DNA of 25,279 bases from assembly GCA_003561595.1 (NCBI GenBank), contig PWWF01000398.1, forward strand, positions 1 to 25,279, in the 5' to 3' direction. Shown here piece after piece: positions 1 to 8,129 of the stretch. The notes beneath the pieces were generated by a model that worked only from the letters and a program-made list of their open reading frames with translations, had not been told where the DNA came from and made no database searches. The translations under genes were made by a program, and so were the position numbers. Numbering within the stretch: the first letter of the stretch is position 1; each line of letters starts with the position of its first letter. The stretch comes from Paracoccaceae bacterium. Lineage in GTDB: Bacteria; Pseudomonadota; Alphaproteobacteria; Rhodobacterales; Rhodobacteraceae.

Positions 1-721
1 CCGCCACCCCGCCCAGCATGGGCGCGATCCCCATGCCAGCACCATGCGCCACCTGCGCCAGCAGACAGGCCGGCGCAAGATGGATCGCCAGGAGCGGCCG
101 CAAGGGCGGCGGCGGGACCAGTGACAGCAACTGGCGCAGCGACAGCGCGTAGATCACGGCTGCGGGCACCAGCATGGCCCAGACTAGCGCGCGCGCCGTC
201 CCGTAAAACCCCAGCGCATTGGCCGCCAGCCCGCTGATGATGAACCCGACGAACCACAGATGAAACACCGGCGTGACCACACGCCCCTCGGGCGGACCGC
301 GCCACATCACGCGCAGCAGCATGGCCAGCAGACCCAGATGCACCACCAGCCCCAGCAGCAGCACCACCACCGCAAGCCCCGGTGCAAACGGCGCAAGTGC
401 TGCAGCCAGCAGCGGCAGCGACAGGCTGCCCGCCGCCAGCCCCGCGCGCCCTGGCAGCACGCGCAACTCCTCCAGCACCACATACGCCCGGCGCAAGGGC
501 TTGGCCAGCCAGGTCACCAGCGCAAAGGCATAAAGCAGCGTGACCCCACCCAACAGCAGATCGCCGATGCCCGGCGTCACGCCATAGGCGCCCGCCGCCG
601 CGCGCCAGCCCAGCCCAAGCCCGAACACGCCCATGATCGGCACAAAGACCGCAGGCGGCATGCGCCGCCCGAACCCCGGTTTCGGCAAGGACAGTGGCGG
701 CGGCAGCGGGCGGCGGCTCAT
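1..721 (-). CDS. TDT/TehA (SLAC1-like) family membrane transporter, partial
   Basis: Reading frame opens with ATG at 721 and runs off the left window edge with no stop, giving about 240 residues. The translation is almost wholly hydrophobic, with repeated helices separated by short Arg-rich loops. A Pro/Phe-rich first helix (PPAVFVPIMGVFGLGLGWRA) resembles the start of tellurite-resistance/dicarboxylate transporter (TehA, SLAC1-type anion channel) proteins, which have ten membrane segments. Its start codon overlaps the stop of the upstream HAD phosphatase by four bases (ATGA), so the two are probably translationally coupled. The family is known for anion or C4-dicarboxylate export and tellurite resistance; the substrate cannot be read from this sequence. 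Family assignment comes from recalled motifs only. Confidence 0.65.
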   Translation of the reverse strand, partial: MSRRPLPPPLSLPKPGFGRRMPPAVFVPIMGVFGLGLGWRAAAGAYGVTPGIGDLLLGGVTLLYAFALVTWLAKPLRRAYVVLEELRVLPGRAGLAAGSLSLPLLAAALAPFAPGLAVVVLLLGLVVHLGLLAMLLRVMWRGPPEGRVVTPVFHLWFVGFIISGLAANALGFYGTARALVWAMLVPAAVIYALSLRQLLSLVPPPPLRPLLAIHLAPACLLAQVAHGAGMGIAPMLGGVA

Positions 722-1401
722 GCGAGTCTGCCCAGCGCGTCGGGCAGCCCCTGATAGCTGTCAAACCGAAACGCATGCGCCATCGCCTCGACCGGGCCAT
801 GCCGATAGCCTTCGGTAAACAGCCCGAACCGGATGCGCGCGCGCATGGCCGTCTCGGCATCCGTTTCGCTGTCACCAATATAGACCACGCTCACAGGCGT
901 CACGCCCAGGCCCTCCAGCACCGCCAGCAGCGGCGCGGGGTCGGGTTTGCTGACGGGCAACGTATCGCCCCCCACCACGGATGCGAATACTCCGTCCCAG
1001 CCCAGCACGCGCAATGCCGCGCGGGTCGGCGCGATGGGCTTGTTCGTACACAGCCCCAGCGCCAGCCCCTGCGCGCCCAGTGCGGCCAGCATCTCGGGCA
1101 CATACGGATAGATGCGCGTATTCTCATGCGCACGCTCGTAATGATGCAGAAACCTTGCATGCAGCGCGTCCGTGCGCGCGGCCTCATTCCCGCCAGTCAC
1201 CGCGCGCTCCATCCGCTCGACAAAGACCCGCGCGCCCCGCCCGATGAACCCGCGCGACTGTTCGAAACTCACCTGCTGCAACCCGGCCTCGTCCAGAACC
1301 GCATTCGCCGCGCGCCAGATATCGGGCGCGGAATCGATCAGGGTGCCATCCAGATCGAACACGACGGCCCGCAGCCCGCCCCCTGTCATCCGCCCTGCCA
1401 T
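718..1401 (-). CDS. gph: HAD-family phosphoglycolate phosphatase-like hydrolase
   Basis: Predicted 227-residue cytoplasmic HAD phosphatase. Motif I is VVFDLDGTLIDS with the nucleophilic and acid-base Asp near the N-terminus. Motif II is GLCTNKP (the motif Thr), and motifs III/IV are the SKPDPAPL lysine and YIGDSETDAETA acidic pair. The Gph/PGP subfamily hydrolyses 2-phosphoglycolate produced by Rubisco oxygenation or DNA repair; exact substrate specificity is inferred. ATG at 1401 is chosen because a GGGG stretch lies about nine bases upstream. ATG at 1389 is an alternative, and an in-frame ATG at 1452 lies too far upstream of the conserved fold. It sits 63 bases after lipA on the same strand and overlaps the following transporter gene by four bases. 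Confidence 0.85.
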   Translation of the reverse strand: MAGRMTGGGLRAVVFDLDGTLIDSAPDIWRAANAVLDEAGLQQVSFEQSRGFIGRGARVFVERMERAVTGGNEAARTDALHARFLHHYERAHENTRIYPYVPEMLAALGAQGLALGLCTNKPIAPTRAALRVLGWDGVFASVVGGDTLPVSKPDPAPLLAVLEGLGVTPVSVVYIGDSETDAETAMRARIRFGLFTEGYRHGPVEAMAHAFRFDSYQGLPDALGRLA

Positions 1402-1407
1402 TTCATC

Positions 1408-1433
1408 TTGCCCCAAATACTCCCGCCGGAGGC
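1408..1433. repeat. Possible dispersed intergenic motif between lipA and gph
   Basis: On the minus strand this spacer reads CTCCGGCGGGAG followed by TATTTGGGGCAAG. The first part is a short inverted repeat (CTCC-GGCG-GGAG). It resembles a GGGAGTATTT-type element that I recall from spacers of Rhodobacterales genomes. Only one copy lies in this window, so its repeat status cannot be shown here. It also holds the GGGG used as the probable ribosome site of the phosphatase. Confidence 0.35.
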
Positions 1434-1464
1434 GCACATCAGACCCCGGCACCCCGCCAGCGGA

Positions 1465-2415
1465 TCAGGCGCCTGCAAGCTGCGCCTGCCGCGCCGCGCG
1501 CAGCCGCGCGAAATCATCGCCCGCATGATAGCTCGACCGTGTCAGCGGCGTGGCCGAGACCATCAGGAACCCCTTGCCCCAGGCCGCTTTCTCATAGCCC
1601 TTGAACTCATCGGGCGTCACGAAACGGTCCACCCGGTGGTGGCGCGGGGTCGGCTGCAGATACTGCCCGATGGTGATGAAATCGACATTCGCCGCGCGCA
1701 TGTCATCCATCACCTGCAGCACGGATTGCCGATCCTCGCCCAGCCCCACCATGATGCCCGATTTCGTGAACATCGACGGGTCCAGTTCCTTCACCCGCTG
1801 CAACAGCCGCAGACTGTGGAAATAGCGCGCGCCGGGGCGCACTTCGGGGTAAAGCCCCGGCACGGTTTCCAGATTGTGGTTGAACACATCGGGGCGCGCG
1901 GCCACGACCTTTTCCAGCACCTCGGGCGCGCATTTCAGGAAATCGGGCGTCAGAATCTCGATCGTCGTGCCCGGCGCGCGGTGGCGCACGGCGCGGATGG
2001 TCTGGGCGAAATGCTCGGCCCCGCCATCTTCCAGATCGTCGCGATCCACGGATGTGATGACCACATGGTTCAGCCCCAGCTTTTCGACCGCATGGGCCAC
2101 GCGCCCCGGCTCGAACACGTCCAGATCATCGGGGCGCCCGGTGGCGACATTGCAGAAGGTGCAGCCACGGGTGCAGATCTCGCCCATGATCATCATGGTG
2201 GCGTGGCCCTGGCTCCAGCATTCGCCGACATTGGGGCAGCCGGCCTCTTCGCAGACGGTGGTCAGGTTATGTTCGCGCATGATGCGGCGGGTGTCGTTAT
2301 AGCCCTGCCCGCCCGGTGCCTTGACGCGAATCCAGTCCGGTTTCTTGGGCTGCGCCTGCACGGGGCGATGCGCCTTTTCCGGATGCCGCTGATCGGGCAG
2401 TTTCAGATCGCGCAT
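1465..2415 (-). CDS. lipA: Lipoyl synthase (radical SAM)
   Basis: LipA inserts two sulfur atoms into protein-bound octanoyl groups to make lipoyl cofactor for the pyruvate and 2-oxoglutarate dehydrogenases and the glycine cleavage system. The 316-residue product shows both iron-sulfur clusters. The auxiliary cluster Cys residues are C55, C60 and C66 in [12 protein letters not shown], and the radical SAM cluster Cys residues are C81, C85 and C88 in CTRGCTFC. The C-terminal RSSYHAG motif that supplies the unusual serine ligand is also present. ATG at 2415 is chosen because a GGAGGA ribosome site stands 7-10 bases before it and because 316 residues suits the family. An in-frame ATG at 2502 would add an implausible 29-residue extension. 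Confidence 0.97.
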   Translation of the reverse strand: MRDLKLPDQRHPEKAHRPVQAQPKKPDWIRVKAPGGQGYNDTRRIMREHNLTTVCEEAGCPNVGECWSQGHATMMIMGEICTRGCTFCNVATGRPDDLDVFEPGRVAHAVEKLGLNHVVITSVDRDDLEDGGAEHFAQTIRAVRHRAPGTTIEILTPDFLKCAPEVLEKVVAARPDVFNHNLETVPGLYPEVRPGARYFHSLRLLQRVKELDPSMFTKSGIMVGLGEDRQSVLQVMDDMRAANVDFITIGQYLQPTPRHHRVDRFVTPDEFKGYEKAAWGKGFLMVSATPLTRSSYHAGDDFARLRAARQAQLAGA

Positions 2416-2523
2416 GGCACCTGTCCTCCAAGCCTGCTTGAGTGACGCAACACATAACGCCCGCAGCGCGATATGACAACGGACCCGGCGGATATCCGTC
2501 ATGCGGCCCGTGCATGGCAGGTG

Positions 2524-3453
2524 TCACGGGACGCGGGCGCGCGCCTCGCGCAGCAGCCCCTCGCCCACGGCAACCAACTGGCGGTGCAGGTCATCGAACC
2601 AGTGCCCCGGATCGCTGCGCGCGCGCCGCACCAGCGCCAGCGTGCGCGCGGGTTCGGGGGCGGCAAAGCGACGCAGCGCCATCTCGGGGGCGGCGGCGGT
2701 TTCCGCGCGCAGGGCAATCTCGGGCAGAAAGGTCAGGCCAAATCCCTGCGCCACCAGCCCGCACAGCGTTGACAGCGATGCGGCCCCCAGATCCAGCCGG
2801 GTCTGCCGCCGGTCCAACGCGCAGATCTCCAGCGCCTGATCGGCCAGACAATGCCCGTCATCCAGCAGCAGCAGATGTTCGGGCTTCAGCGCGGCCGGGC
2901 GCAATGCCTCGGGCTGCATGCACACGCTCGCCAGCCGCGCACGCGATCCTGCCAGCACGAAACGATCCTCAAACATCGGGTGCACATCCAGATCCGGCGC
3001 AGGCGGCGGGTCGGCCAGCACCACGGCATCCAGCCGCCCCTCGCGCAGGCCGGTCAGCAGATCGGCGGTCATCGCTTCGCGCAGGCGCAGCTCGCGCGTG
3101 ATGTCCTCGGCCCGGAACCGCGCCAGCAGCCCGGCCAGCAGATAGGGCGCGACTGTCGGGATCATCCCCAGATGCAGCGCGGCGCCCAGCCCTTCATGCC
3201 GGGCGCTGGCCTCGATCTCCATCGCTTCATCCAGCACGCGCGCGCCGCGTTCCAGCACCGCCCGCCCTGCCCGCGTCAGCCTGATATCGCGCGGCAGCCG
3301 TTCGACCAGCGTGACACCCAGATGATCCTCCAGCTCGCGGATCTGCATCGACAGGGCGGATTGCGACACATTCACCGATGCCGCCGCGCGACCGAAATTG
3401 CGCGCCTCTGCCAGGGCGCGGAAATAATGCAACTGCCTGAGCGTGATCTTCAT
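2524..3453 (-). CDS. oxyR: OxyR-type hydrogen peroxide-responsive LysR regulator
   Basis: A 309-residue LysR-family regulator: N-terminal winged helix-turn-helix (residues 1-60, RAAASVNVSQSALSMQIREL) and a C-terminal sensor domain. The key diagnostic is DDGHCLADQALEIC, whose C202 and C211 are nine residues apart. They match the peroxidatic pair C199/C208 of E. coli OxyR, so this is an OxyR peroxide switch and not just a generic LysR protein. ATG at 3453 matches the usual family N-terminus; in-frame ATGs at 3468 and 3480 are alternatives and none has a strong ribosome site. The frame stays open far upstream, across the divergent acidic gene, but that is a coding shadow. It is transcribed divergently from 3673-4692, and no catalase or peroxiredoxin gene adjoins it in this window. 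Confidence 0.9.
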   Translation of the reverse strand: MKITLRQLHYFRALAEARNFGRAAASVNVSQSALSMQIRELEDHLGVTLVERLPRDIRLTRAGRAVLERGARVLDEAMEIEASARHEGLGAALHLGMIPTVAPYLLAGLLARFRAEDITRELRLREAMTADLLTGLREGRLDAVVLADPPPAPDLDVHPMFEDRFVLAGSRARLASVCMQPEALRPAALKPEHLLLLDDGHCLADQALEICALDRRQTRLDLGAASLSTLCGLVAQGFGLTFLPEIALRAETAAAPEMALRRFAAPEPARTLALVRRARSDPGHWFDDLHRQLVAVGEGLLREARARVP

Positions 3454-3672
3454 ATCTGCGTTGTCCATCTGGCAGACCATGCCGCTGCCACCACCTGGTA
3501 TGCGACATTTGGAAACACTTTGTTTCGCTGCAAAACCGTGAATTTGCAATGCACAGACGCTACACGTTGGCGCAGGCGGATTAACATGCTTTAACCCAGT
3601 GTCAATCAGCGCCTGAATGACCGGGCCTTGGCGTAAGTTCGTCGCGCCTGACACAGCGAAAAGGAGGATGCC

Positions 3673-4692
3673 ATGTCGCGTATGGGAAACCGGGGGCCAC
3701 CGGCGCATGCCAACAGCCGCCACAATCGCGAAGAGAACGATCAGAACCAGTCCGAGGACACATCCGCGGACACCGGACAGGACGATACCACCGAGGGGTC
3801 CGGCAGCGGCGCGGAGCGACTGTTCAGTTACGAGCAGGATGGCCTGTCCTACACCGTGCGTGTGTTCGAGAACGACGATGGCAGCGTGAGCGCCGAGATA
3901 ACGGTCGATGAAGGCTCGATGGACGTGAATGCCGTCTATTTCAGCAGCGAGGATTATGACGGCCCCAGCGAGAATCTGGGCGGCCCGCTGAACATGAATG
4001 GCGGCGGGTCCCAGTTCGAGGGCGGGTCGGTCAGCTGGGAAGGGGCGGAAGAAGTCTCGCGCCCCGGTCTGGGCCGCGAGGGTGAGGACAAGCCCAGCTT
4101 CCTGTCCGAAGGCGAGTCGCTGACGGTCGATCTGGATGCCGCAAGCCTGGACGAAGTGGATCTGATCGGGATTCGCGCGACATCCGTCAATGGTGGCGAT
4201 TCGATCAAGGGCGTTTCGGGCAATCCGGAAACCGAAGAGCCCGAGCCGGAGCCCGAACCCGAGCCGGACGCGACATATCCCAAGGTGTTTTTTGCCTCCA
4301 ACCTGAATGACAATGATGATCCGATCGGCGGGCTGATCATTCTTGGCCCCGATGAGGAACCGCAAGAGAATGTCAACCAACTGGATTCTGATGCGGACGG
4401 CACCTTTGCTGATTACGTCGCATTTCTGGAAGAGTTCGGGTTTCCGGAAATCGACGATATCGAGTCGATCATCTTCTATGAGGGGACAGAACCTCTGGAA
4501 GAAGCGTTCCGCATTGAAGCCCCCGAGGGCGGTTTCGAAGATTCCGATGCGATCCTCGCGGCTTATCAGGATGCGAAAGCAGAGATCGAGGATCAGAGCT
4601 TCGAGGATCTGTTCATCGCGATGACGGTCGACGAGGATGAGGTTCCCGAAGACGACGATAGCGAAGATGAGGAAGAAGAGGCGTTCATCTGA
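3673..4692 (+). CDS. Highly acidic protein of unknown function
   Basis: A 339-residue protein I do not recognise by family. It begins with a strong ribosome site (AAGGAGG, about five bases before ATG). Residues 1-20 are Arg/His/Asn-rich without a signal peptide, and 21-46 are acidic and low in complexity. Residues 50-165 look like a compact beta-rich domain with LNMNGGG and a Glu/Gly/Asp-rich segment. A Pro-Glu repeat linker spans about 185-199. A second domain (201-316) holds DSDADGTFADYV at 238-249, which resembles an EF-hand or dockerin loop but lacks the position-12 Glu. The tail (319-337) is nearly all Asp/Glu. Such composition suits a secreted calcium-binding or halophilic protein, but this is inference. 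Any export would need a leaderless or C-terminal route. It is divergent from oxyR and followed by a hairpin. Confidence 0.75.
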   Translation: MSRMGNRGPPAHANSRHNREENDQNQSEDTSADTGQDDTTEGSGSGAERLFSYEQDGLSYTVRVFENDDGSVSAEITVDEGSMDVNAVYFSSEDYDGPSENLGGPLNMNGGGSQFEGGSVSWEGAEEVSRPGLGREGEDKPSFLSEGESLTVDLDAASLDEVDLIGIRATSVNGGDSIKGVSGNPETEEPEPEPEPEPDATYPKVFFASNLNDNDDPIGGLIILGPDEEPQENVNQLDSDADGTFADYVAFLEEFGFPEIDDIESIIFYEGTEPLEEAFRIEAPEGGFEDSDAILAAYQDAKAEIEDQSFEDLFIAMTVDEDEVPEDDDSEDEEEEAFI

Positions 4693-4705
4693 GCGCTGCT
4701 ATGCC

Positions 4706-4731
4706 CTGCGCCCTCAGCCCTGAGGGCGCAG
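4706..4731 (+). terminator. Hairpin downstream of the acidic-protein gene
   Basis: A perfect 11-bp inverted repeat (CTGCGCCCTCA and TGAGGGCGCAG) with a GCCC loop lies 14 bases after the stop codon. The following ATTATCC is only mildly T-rich, so it would be a weak intrinsic terminator or an RNA-stabilising 3' end. Confidence 0.65.
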
Positions 4732-4782
4732 ATTATCCGGCAGCGCGCCGCGCCTTTTGCGGCATTTGTCTTGCACGGGCGA

Positions 4783-4859
4783 TGGTAGGCCCGGAGGGAC
4801 TCGAACCCCCAACCAAAGCGTTATGAGCGCTCTGCTCTAACCAATTGAGCTACAGGCCC
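4783..4859 (-). tRNA. tRNA with CAT anticodon, probably tRNA-Ile2 (lysidine-modified)
   Basis: A 77-nt cloverleaf with encoded CCA. Acceptor stem is GGGCCTG/CGGGCCT with a G1-U72 wobble, the D arm contains AGCTCAATTGGTTAGAGC, the anticodon loop is CTCATAA (anticodon at 4823-4825), and the T loop is TTCGAGT. A CAT anticodon can mean initiator Met, elongator Met or Ile2. Pairs C4-G69 and C5-G68, known positive determinants for the lysidine synthetase TilS, are both present, which favours the AUA-reading tRNA-Ile2. Automated tools would often label it tRNA-Met. It lies between two genes on its own and would be transcribed away from the metallo-hydrolase gene. Confidence 0.9.
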
Positions 4860-4909
4860 GCCGCGACCCTGCTATGCGCAAAGCCGCAACGCGTCAAGAC
4901 AGTGCGCCC

Positions 4910-5794
4910 TCAGCGCGGATCGAACCGCCCGATGGGCTTTTTCAGATAGCTGTGACCGTCGCTTTCCGGCTCTGGCAGACGCCCGCCCCGGATATTGACC
5001 TGCAGCGCTTCCAGCATCCGCGCGGGCAGTTTCAGCGTCGCGTCACGCGTCTGCCGGGTCGCGATGAATTCCTCGCGGCTGATCCCGTCCTTGACATGGC
5101 GGTTCGTCAGGCGGTGTTCGGCCACGGTCGCCATGTATTGCGGCGCTTCGCCCGCCGGGGGATAGTCATGCCCGACATACACACGCGTCTGCGCCGGCAG
5201 GTCCAGGATCGCGCGGATCGAGGCCCAGAGATCATCGGCGCTGCCGCCGGGAAAATCGGCGCGGCTGGTGCCGGATGCGGGCATCATCAGCGTATCATGC
5301 ACAAAGGCTGCATCGCCTGCGACAAAGGTGATCGAGGCCAGCGTATGCCCCGGCGAGAACATCACCCGCACCGGGATGGTGCCGACCATGAATTCGTCCC
5401 CTTCGGCAAACAGCCGGTCCCATTGCCGCCCATCGGTGGGGAAATCGGCAAGGTTATATTTTTCCTGCCATAGTTTCTGAACGCCTGTCACCTTCTCGCC
5501 GATGCCATGGGGCGCGCCCAGTTTCTCGGCCAGATAGGGCCCGGCGCTGAAGTGATCGGCATGGGGGTGCGTGTCCAGCACCCAATCGATCTGCAGGCCC
5601 TGCTCTTTCACATAAGCGAGGATTTCATCAGCGCTTTCATGCGTGACGGCCCCTGCTTCGGGATAGTAGTTCCAGACCGGGTCAATGATCGCGCCGCGGC
5701 GCGTTTCAGGGTCATGGAACACATATTGCAGGCTGCCGGTGGGGCGGTCGAAAAAGGACCGGACAATCGGGGATGGGATCTGCGTGCTGCTCAT
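4910..5794 (-). CDS. MBL-fold persulfide dioxygenase-like hydrolase (BigR/SqrR-regulated type)
   Basis: A 294-residue metallo-beta-lactamase-fold enzyme of the ETHE1/Blh type, which oxidises glutathione persulfide to sulfite and glutathione during sulfide detoxification. Metal-binding residues are visible: THPHADH (H76, H78, D80, H81), SPGHT (H150), the D167 and D180 region (HDTLM, GTSRADF) and VGHDY (H209). The GTSRADFPGG segment is typical of persulfide dioxygenases as opposed to glyoxalase II. The start at 5794 follows a modest AAAGG. An inverted repeat that fits the BigR/SqrR operator sits about 15-35 bases upstream and would overlap the promoter, supporting repression lifted by persulfides. 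No sqr or bigR gene lies next to it in this window. Confidence 0.87.
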   Translation of the reverse strand: MSSTQIPSPIVRSFFDRPTGSLQYVFHDPETRRGAIIDPVWNYYPEAGAVTHESADEILAYVKEQGLQIDWVLDTHPHADHFSAGPYLAEKLGAPHGIGEKVTGVQKLWQEKYNLADFPTDGRQWDRLFAEGDEFMVGTIPVRVMFSPGHTLASITFVAGDAAFVHDTLMMPASGTSRADFPGGSADDLWASIRAILDLPAQTRVYVGHDYPPAGEAPQYMATVAEHRLTNRHVKDGISREEFIATRQTRDATLKLPARMLEALQVNIRGGRLPEPESDGHSYLKKPIGRFDPR

Positions 5795-5807
5795 GGTGCA
5801 AACCTTT

Positions 5808-5829
5808 CATATTAGCTTATTCGAATATG
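5808..5829 (-). promoter_or_regulatory. Candidate BigR/SqrR operator upstream of the persulfide dioxygenase-like gene
   Basis: A 22-bp inverted repeat, CATATT-N10-AATATG, lies immediately upstream of the hydrolase start. Within it ATTA-N8-GAAT (5811-5826) differs by one base from the ATTC-N8-GAAT pattern I recall for the persulfide-sensing repressor SqrR of Rhodobacter capsulatus. On the minus strand TAATAT inside the repeat could serve as the -10 element, which would allow repression by occlusion. Confidence 0.65.
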
Positions 5830-5934
5830 ATCTAAGGAGTGCCGGGCAGATGTCAAGCCCTGCCCCGCTTGCCCTGCCCCGACGCATCGGGTATCGCCCG
5901 GCCAGCATGATGCGCGGGGCAAGGGGCAAAGCCA

Positions 5935-6981
5935 ATGACAAACGGCAGAAACGGTCTGAGTTACGCCGAGGCCGGTGTGGATATCGATGCAGGCAACGCG
6001 CTGGTCGAGGCGATCAAACCCGCCGCCAAGGCGACAGCACGCCCCGGCGTTATGGCGGGCCTGGGGGGCTTCGGGGCGCTGTTCGACCTGAAAGCCGCAG
6101 GGTTCAGCGACCCGATACTGGTCGCCGCGACCGACGGGGTGGGCACCAAGCTGCGCATCGCCATCGATACCGGGCATCTGGACACGATCGGGATCGACCT
6201 TGTGGCCATGTGCGTGAATGACCTGGTCTGCCAAGGGGCGGAGCCTCTGTTTTTCCTGGATTATTTCGCGACCGGCAAGCTGGATGTCGCCGCCGCGACC
6301 CGCATCATCACCGGGATTGCCAATGGCTGCCGCGCCGCGAATTGCGCGCTGATCGGGGGCGAGACGGCAGAGATGCCGGGCATGTATGACGCGCAGGATT
6401 TCGACCTTGCGGGCTTTGCCATGGGGGCGATGGAACGGGGCGCGGCGCTGCCTGCGGATGTGGCGGCGGGCGATGTGGTTCTGGGGCTGGCCTCGAACGG
6501 GGTGCATTCGAACGGCTATTCGCTGGTGCGCCGGATCGTCGCGCAATCGGGGCTGGGCTGGGATGCGCCTGCGCCCTTTGCGGACGGCACTTTGGGGGCC
6601 GAGTTACTGACGCCCACGCGGCTTTATGTCCGCCCGGTGCTGGACGCGCTGCGCGCGGGCGGGCTGCATGCGGCGGCCCATATCACCGGCGGCGGGCTGA
6701 CCGAGAACCTGCCCCGCGTGTTGCCCGAGGGGCTGGGGGCCGAAATCGATCTGGGCGCGTGGTCCCTGCCCCCGGTCTTTGACTGGCTGATGCGCGCGGG
6801 CGGGCTGGACGCGCCCGAGATGCTCAAGACCTTCAATTCCGGGATCGGCATGGTGCTGGTCGTGGCCCCCGACCGGGCCGAGGCCATCAGCGCCACGCTG
6901 AGCGACGCGGGCGGACAGGTCGCGCGCCTGGGCCATCTGCGCGAGGGCGCGGGCATCCGCTATACCGGCACGCTGGCATGA
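5935..6981 (+). CDS. purM: Phosphoribosylformylglycinamidine cyclo-ligase (AIR synthetase)
   Basis: PurM closes the imidazole ring of FGAM with ATP to give AIR in purine synthesis. The 348-residue length is typical. Seen motifs are the N-terminal [17 protein letters not shown], the ATP-site [61 protein letters not shown] and [13 protein letters not shown], all hallmarks of the PurM/ThiL fold. The ATG at 5935 has AAGGGG about eight bases upstream. The stop overlaps the purN start by four bases (ATGA), so the pair forms a translationally coupled operon. It is divergent from the persulfide dioxygenase-like gene across about 140 bases. Confidence 0.97.
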   Translation: MTNGRNGLSYAEAGVDIDAGNALVEAIKPAAKATARPGVMAGLGGFGALFDLKAAGFSDPILVAATDGVGTKLRIAIDTGHLDTIGIDLVAMCVNDLVCQGAEPLFFLDYFATGKLDVAAATRIITGIANGCRAANCALIGGETAEMPGMYDAQDFDLAGFAMGAMERGAALPADVAAGDVVLGLASNGVHSNGYSLVRRIVAQSGLGWDAPAPFADGTLGAELLTPTRLYVRPVLDALRAGGLHAAAHITGGGLTENLPRVLPEGLGAEIDLGAWSLPPVFDWLMRAGGLDAPEMLKTFNSGIGMVLVVAPDRAEAISATLSDAGGQVARLGHLREGAGIRYTGTLA

Positions 6982-7571
6982 GCCTGCGCGTCGCGATCCT
7001 GATATCGGGGTCGGGGTCGAACATGGTGGCGCTGGCGCAATCGATGCAGGGTGACCACCCGGCCCGGCCCTGTCTGGTCCTGTCCAACCGCCCCGATGCC
7101 GGCGGGCTGGCCCGCGCCGCCGGGATGGGCATTCCGACCGCTGTGGTCGATCATCGTTCCTTTGGCACCAACCGCGCCGCGTTCGAGGAGGCGCTGCAAG
7201 AGGCGCTGGCCGCCGCGCGCCCCGATCTGATCGCGCTGGCGGGGTTCATGCGCATTCTGGGGCCGAATTTCGTGCGTGCCCATGCCGGGCGGATGATGAA
7301 TATCCACCCCTCGCTCTTGCCGAAATATCGCGGGCTGGACACCCATGCCCGCGCCATTGCCGCAGGCGATACCGAGGCCGGTTGCACAGTGCACGAGGTC
7401 ACGCCCGCGCTGGATGACGGGCCGATTCTGGGGCAGGCGCGCGTGCCGGTCCTGCCGGATGACACACCCGAGACACTGGCCGCGCGGGTGCTGCCGATGG
7501 AACATCGGCTGTATCCGCTGGTGCTGCGCCGGTTCGCAAGCGGCCAGCGCGATCCTATAACCCTGCCCTGA
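6978..7571 (+). CDS. purN: Phosphoribosylglycinamide formyltransferase
   Basis: PurN transfers a formyl group from 10-formyltetrahydrofolate to GAR, the third step of purine synthesis. The 197-residue protein shows the N-terminal phosphate loop ISGSGSNM, the [16 protein letters not shown] catalytic segment (N108 and H110, matching E. coli N106/H108) and [11 protein letters not shown] with the catalytic Asp. It starts inside the purM stop codon. Its 3' end overlaps the convergent lipoprotein gene by 17 bases, so the two transcripts collide with no terminator between them. Confidence 0.97.
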   Translation: MSLRVAILISGSGSNMVALAQSMQGDHPARPCLVLSNRPDAGGLARAAGMGIPTAVVDHRSFGTNRAAFEEALQEALAAARPDLIALAGFMRILGPNFVRAHAGRMMNIHPSLLPKYRGLDTHARAIAAGDTEAGCTVHEVTPALDDGPILGQARVPVLPDDTPETLAARVLPMEHRLYPLVLRRFASGQRDPITLP

Positions 7572-8127
7572 AGCGCCGGATCTCGCGCTCGACGCGGGCC
7601 AGTTCATTGCGGGCAGCCAGCAATTCCAGCCGCAGCATCCCCAGTTCCGACTGGATCAGCCCGGCTTCTCGCCGCCGGGCGTCGGCATCCTCGCCATCCT
7701 CGGACAGCAGGCTGCGCCTGCGCGACTGAAGCTGGCTGATCTCGCGTTCCGTTGACCGCACACGCTCTTCGGCGCGGTGCCCCGCGCGGCCCAGCTCGAA
7801 CCCGTCCAGAAAGCGCGGCTCGGCCGAGGCGGGGCAGACATTGCGATACGGACGCCCGGCGCGCCCGGCCTCCAACCCGCCGCTGGGGGTGCAATATTGC
7901 GCAAGACCCCGGTCATAGCCCTGTTGCCACTGGCTGCGGTCGGGCGTCACATCCACCCGCGCGCAGGCACTGTCATGGCGCGCCAGAATGGTGGCGGGCA
8001 CCTGCCCCTGCCGCCCATCCCGCTCGCCTATCGCGGCCCAGTTCCCGGCCAGGCATTCCTCTTGCGAGACCGAGGCACAGCTGCCCAGCAGCCCCAGGGC
8101 CACCACCATCATAAGCGTCCGCCACAT
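7555..8127 (-). CDS. DUF2799 family lipoprotein
   Basis: A 190-residue envelope protein with a lipoprotein signal (hydrophobic stretch ending LGSC, lipidated C17). The body has the DUF2799 pattern: an IGERDGRQG segment, a His and Cys, VTPDRSQWQQGYDRGL, YCTP, then GLEAGRAGRPYRNVCP. The last 75 residues are charged and heptad-like, probably a coiled coil. ATG at 8127 is preferred because AGGGGG lies at suitable spacing; ATG at 8133 would leave the ribosome site touching the start. Both options sit at or inside the rlmB stop codon, so expression is probably coupled to rlmB. The biochemical role of the family is unknown to me. Confidence 0.8.
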   Translation of the reverse strand: MWRTLMMVVALGLLGSCASVSQEECLAGNWAAIGERDGRQGQVPATILARHDSACARVDVTPDRSQWQQGYDRGLAQYCTPSGGLEAGRAGRPYRNVCPASAEPRFLDGFELGRAGHRAEERVRSTEREISQLQSRRRSLLSEDGEDADARRREAGLIQSELGMLRLELLAARNELARVEREIRRFRAGL

Positions 8128-8129
8128 CG

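Noticed and set aside
694..2445. Long plus-strand open frame opposite the phosphatase and lipA genes
   Set aside because: It is antisense to two well-supported genes, is rich in His, Arg and Gln, shows no domain, and reflects stop-codon depletion in GC-rich DNA.
2468..2506. Weak inverted repeat (ACGGA/TCCGT) after oxyR
   Set aside because: Short arms, long loop and no T-run, so it is not supported as a terminator.
3469..4380. Upstream extension of the oxyR frame across the acidic gene
   Set aside because: It lies antisense to a gene with a strong ribosome site. The OxyR homology begins at 3453, and the extension is low in complexity.
4747..4763. GCCGC-N7-GCGGC inverted repeat downstream of the CAT tRNA
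   Set aside because: It is only a 5-bp stem with no T-tract on the relevant strand and is expected by chance in this base composition.
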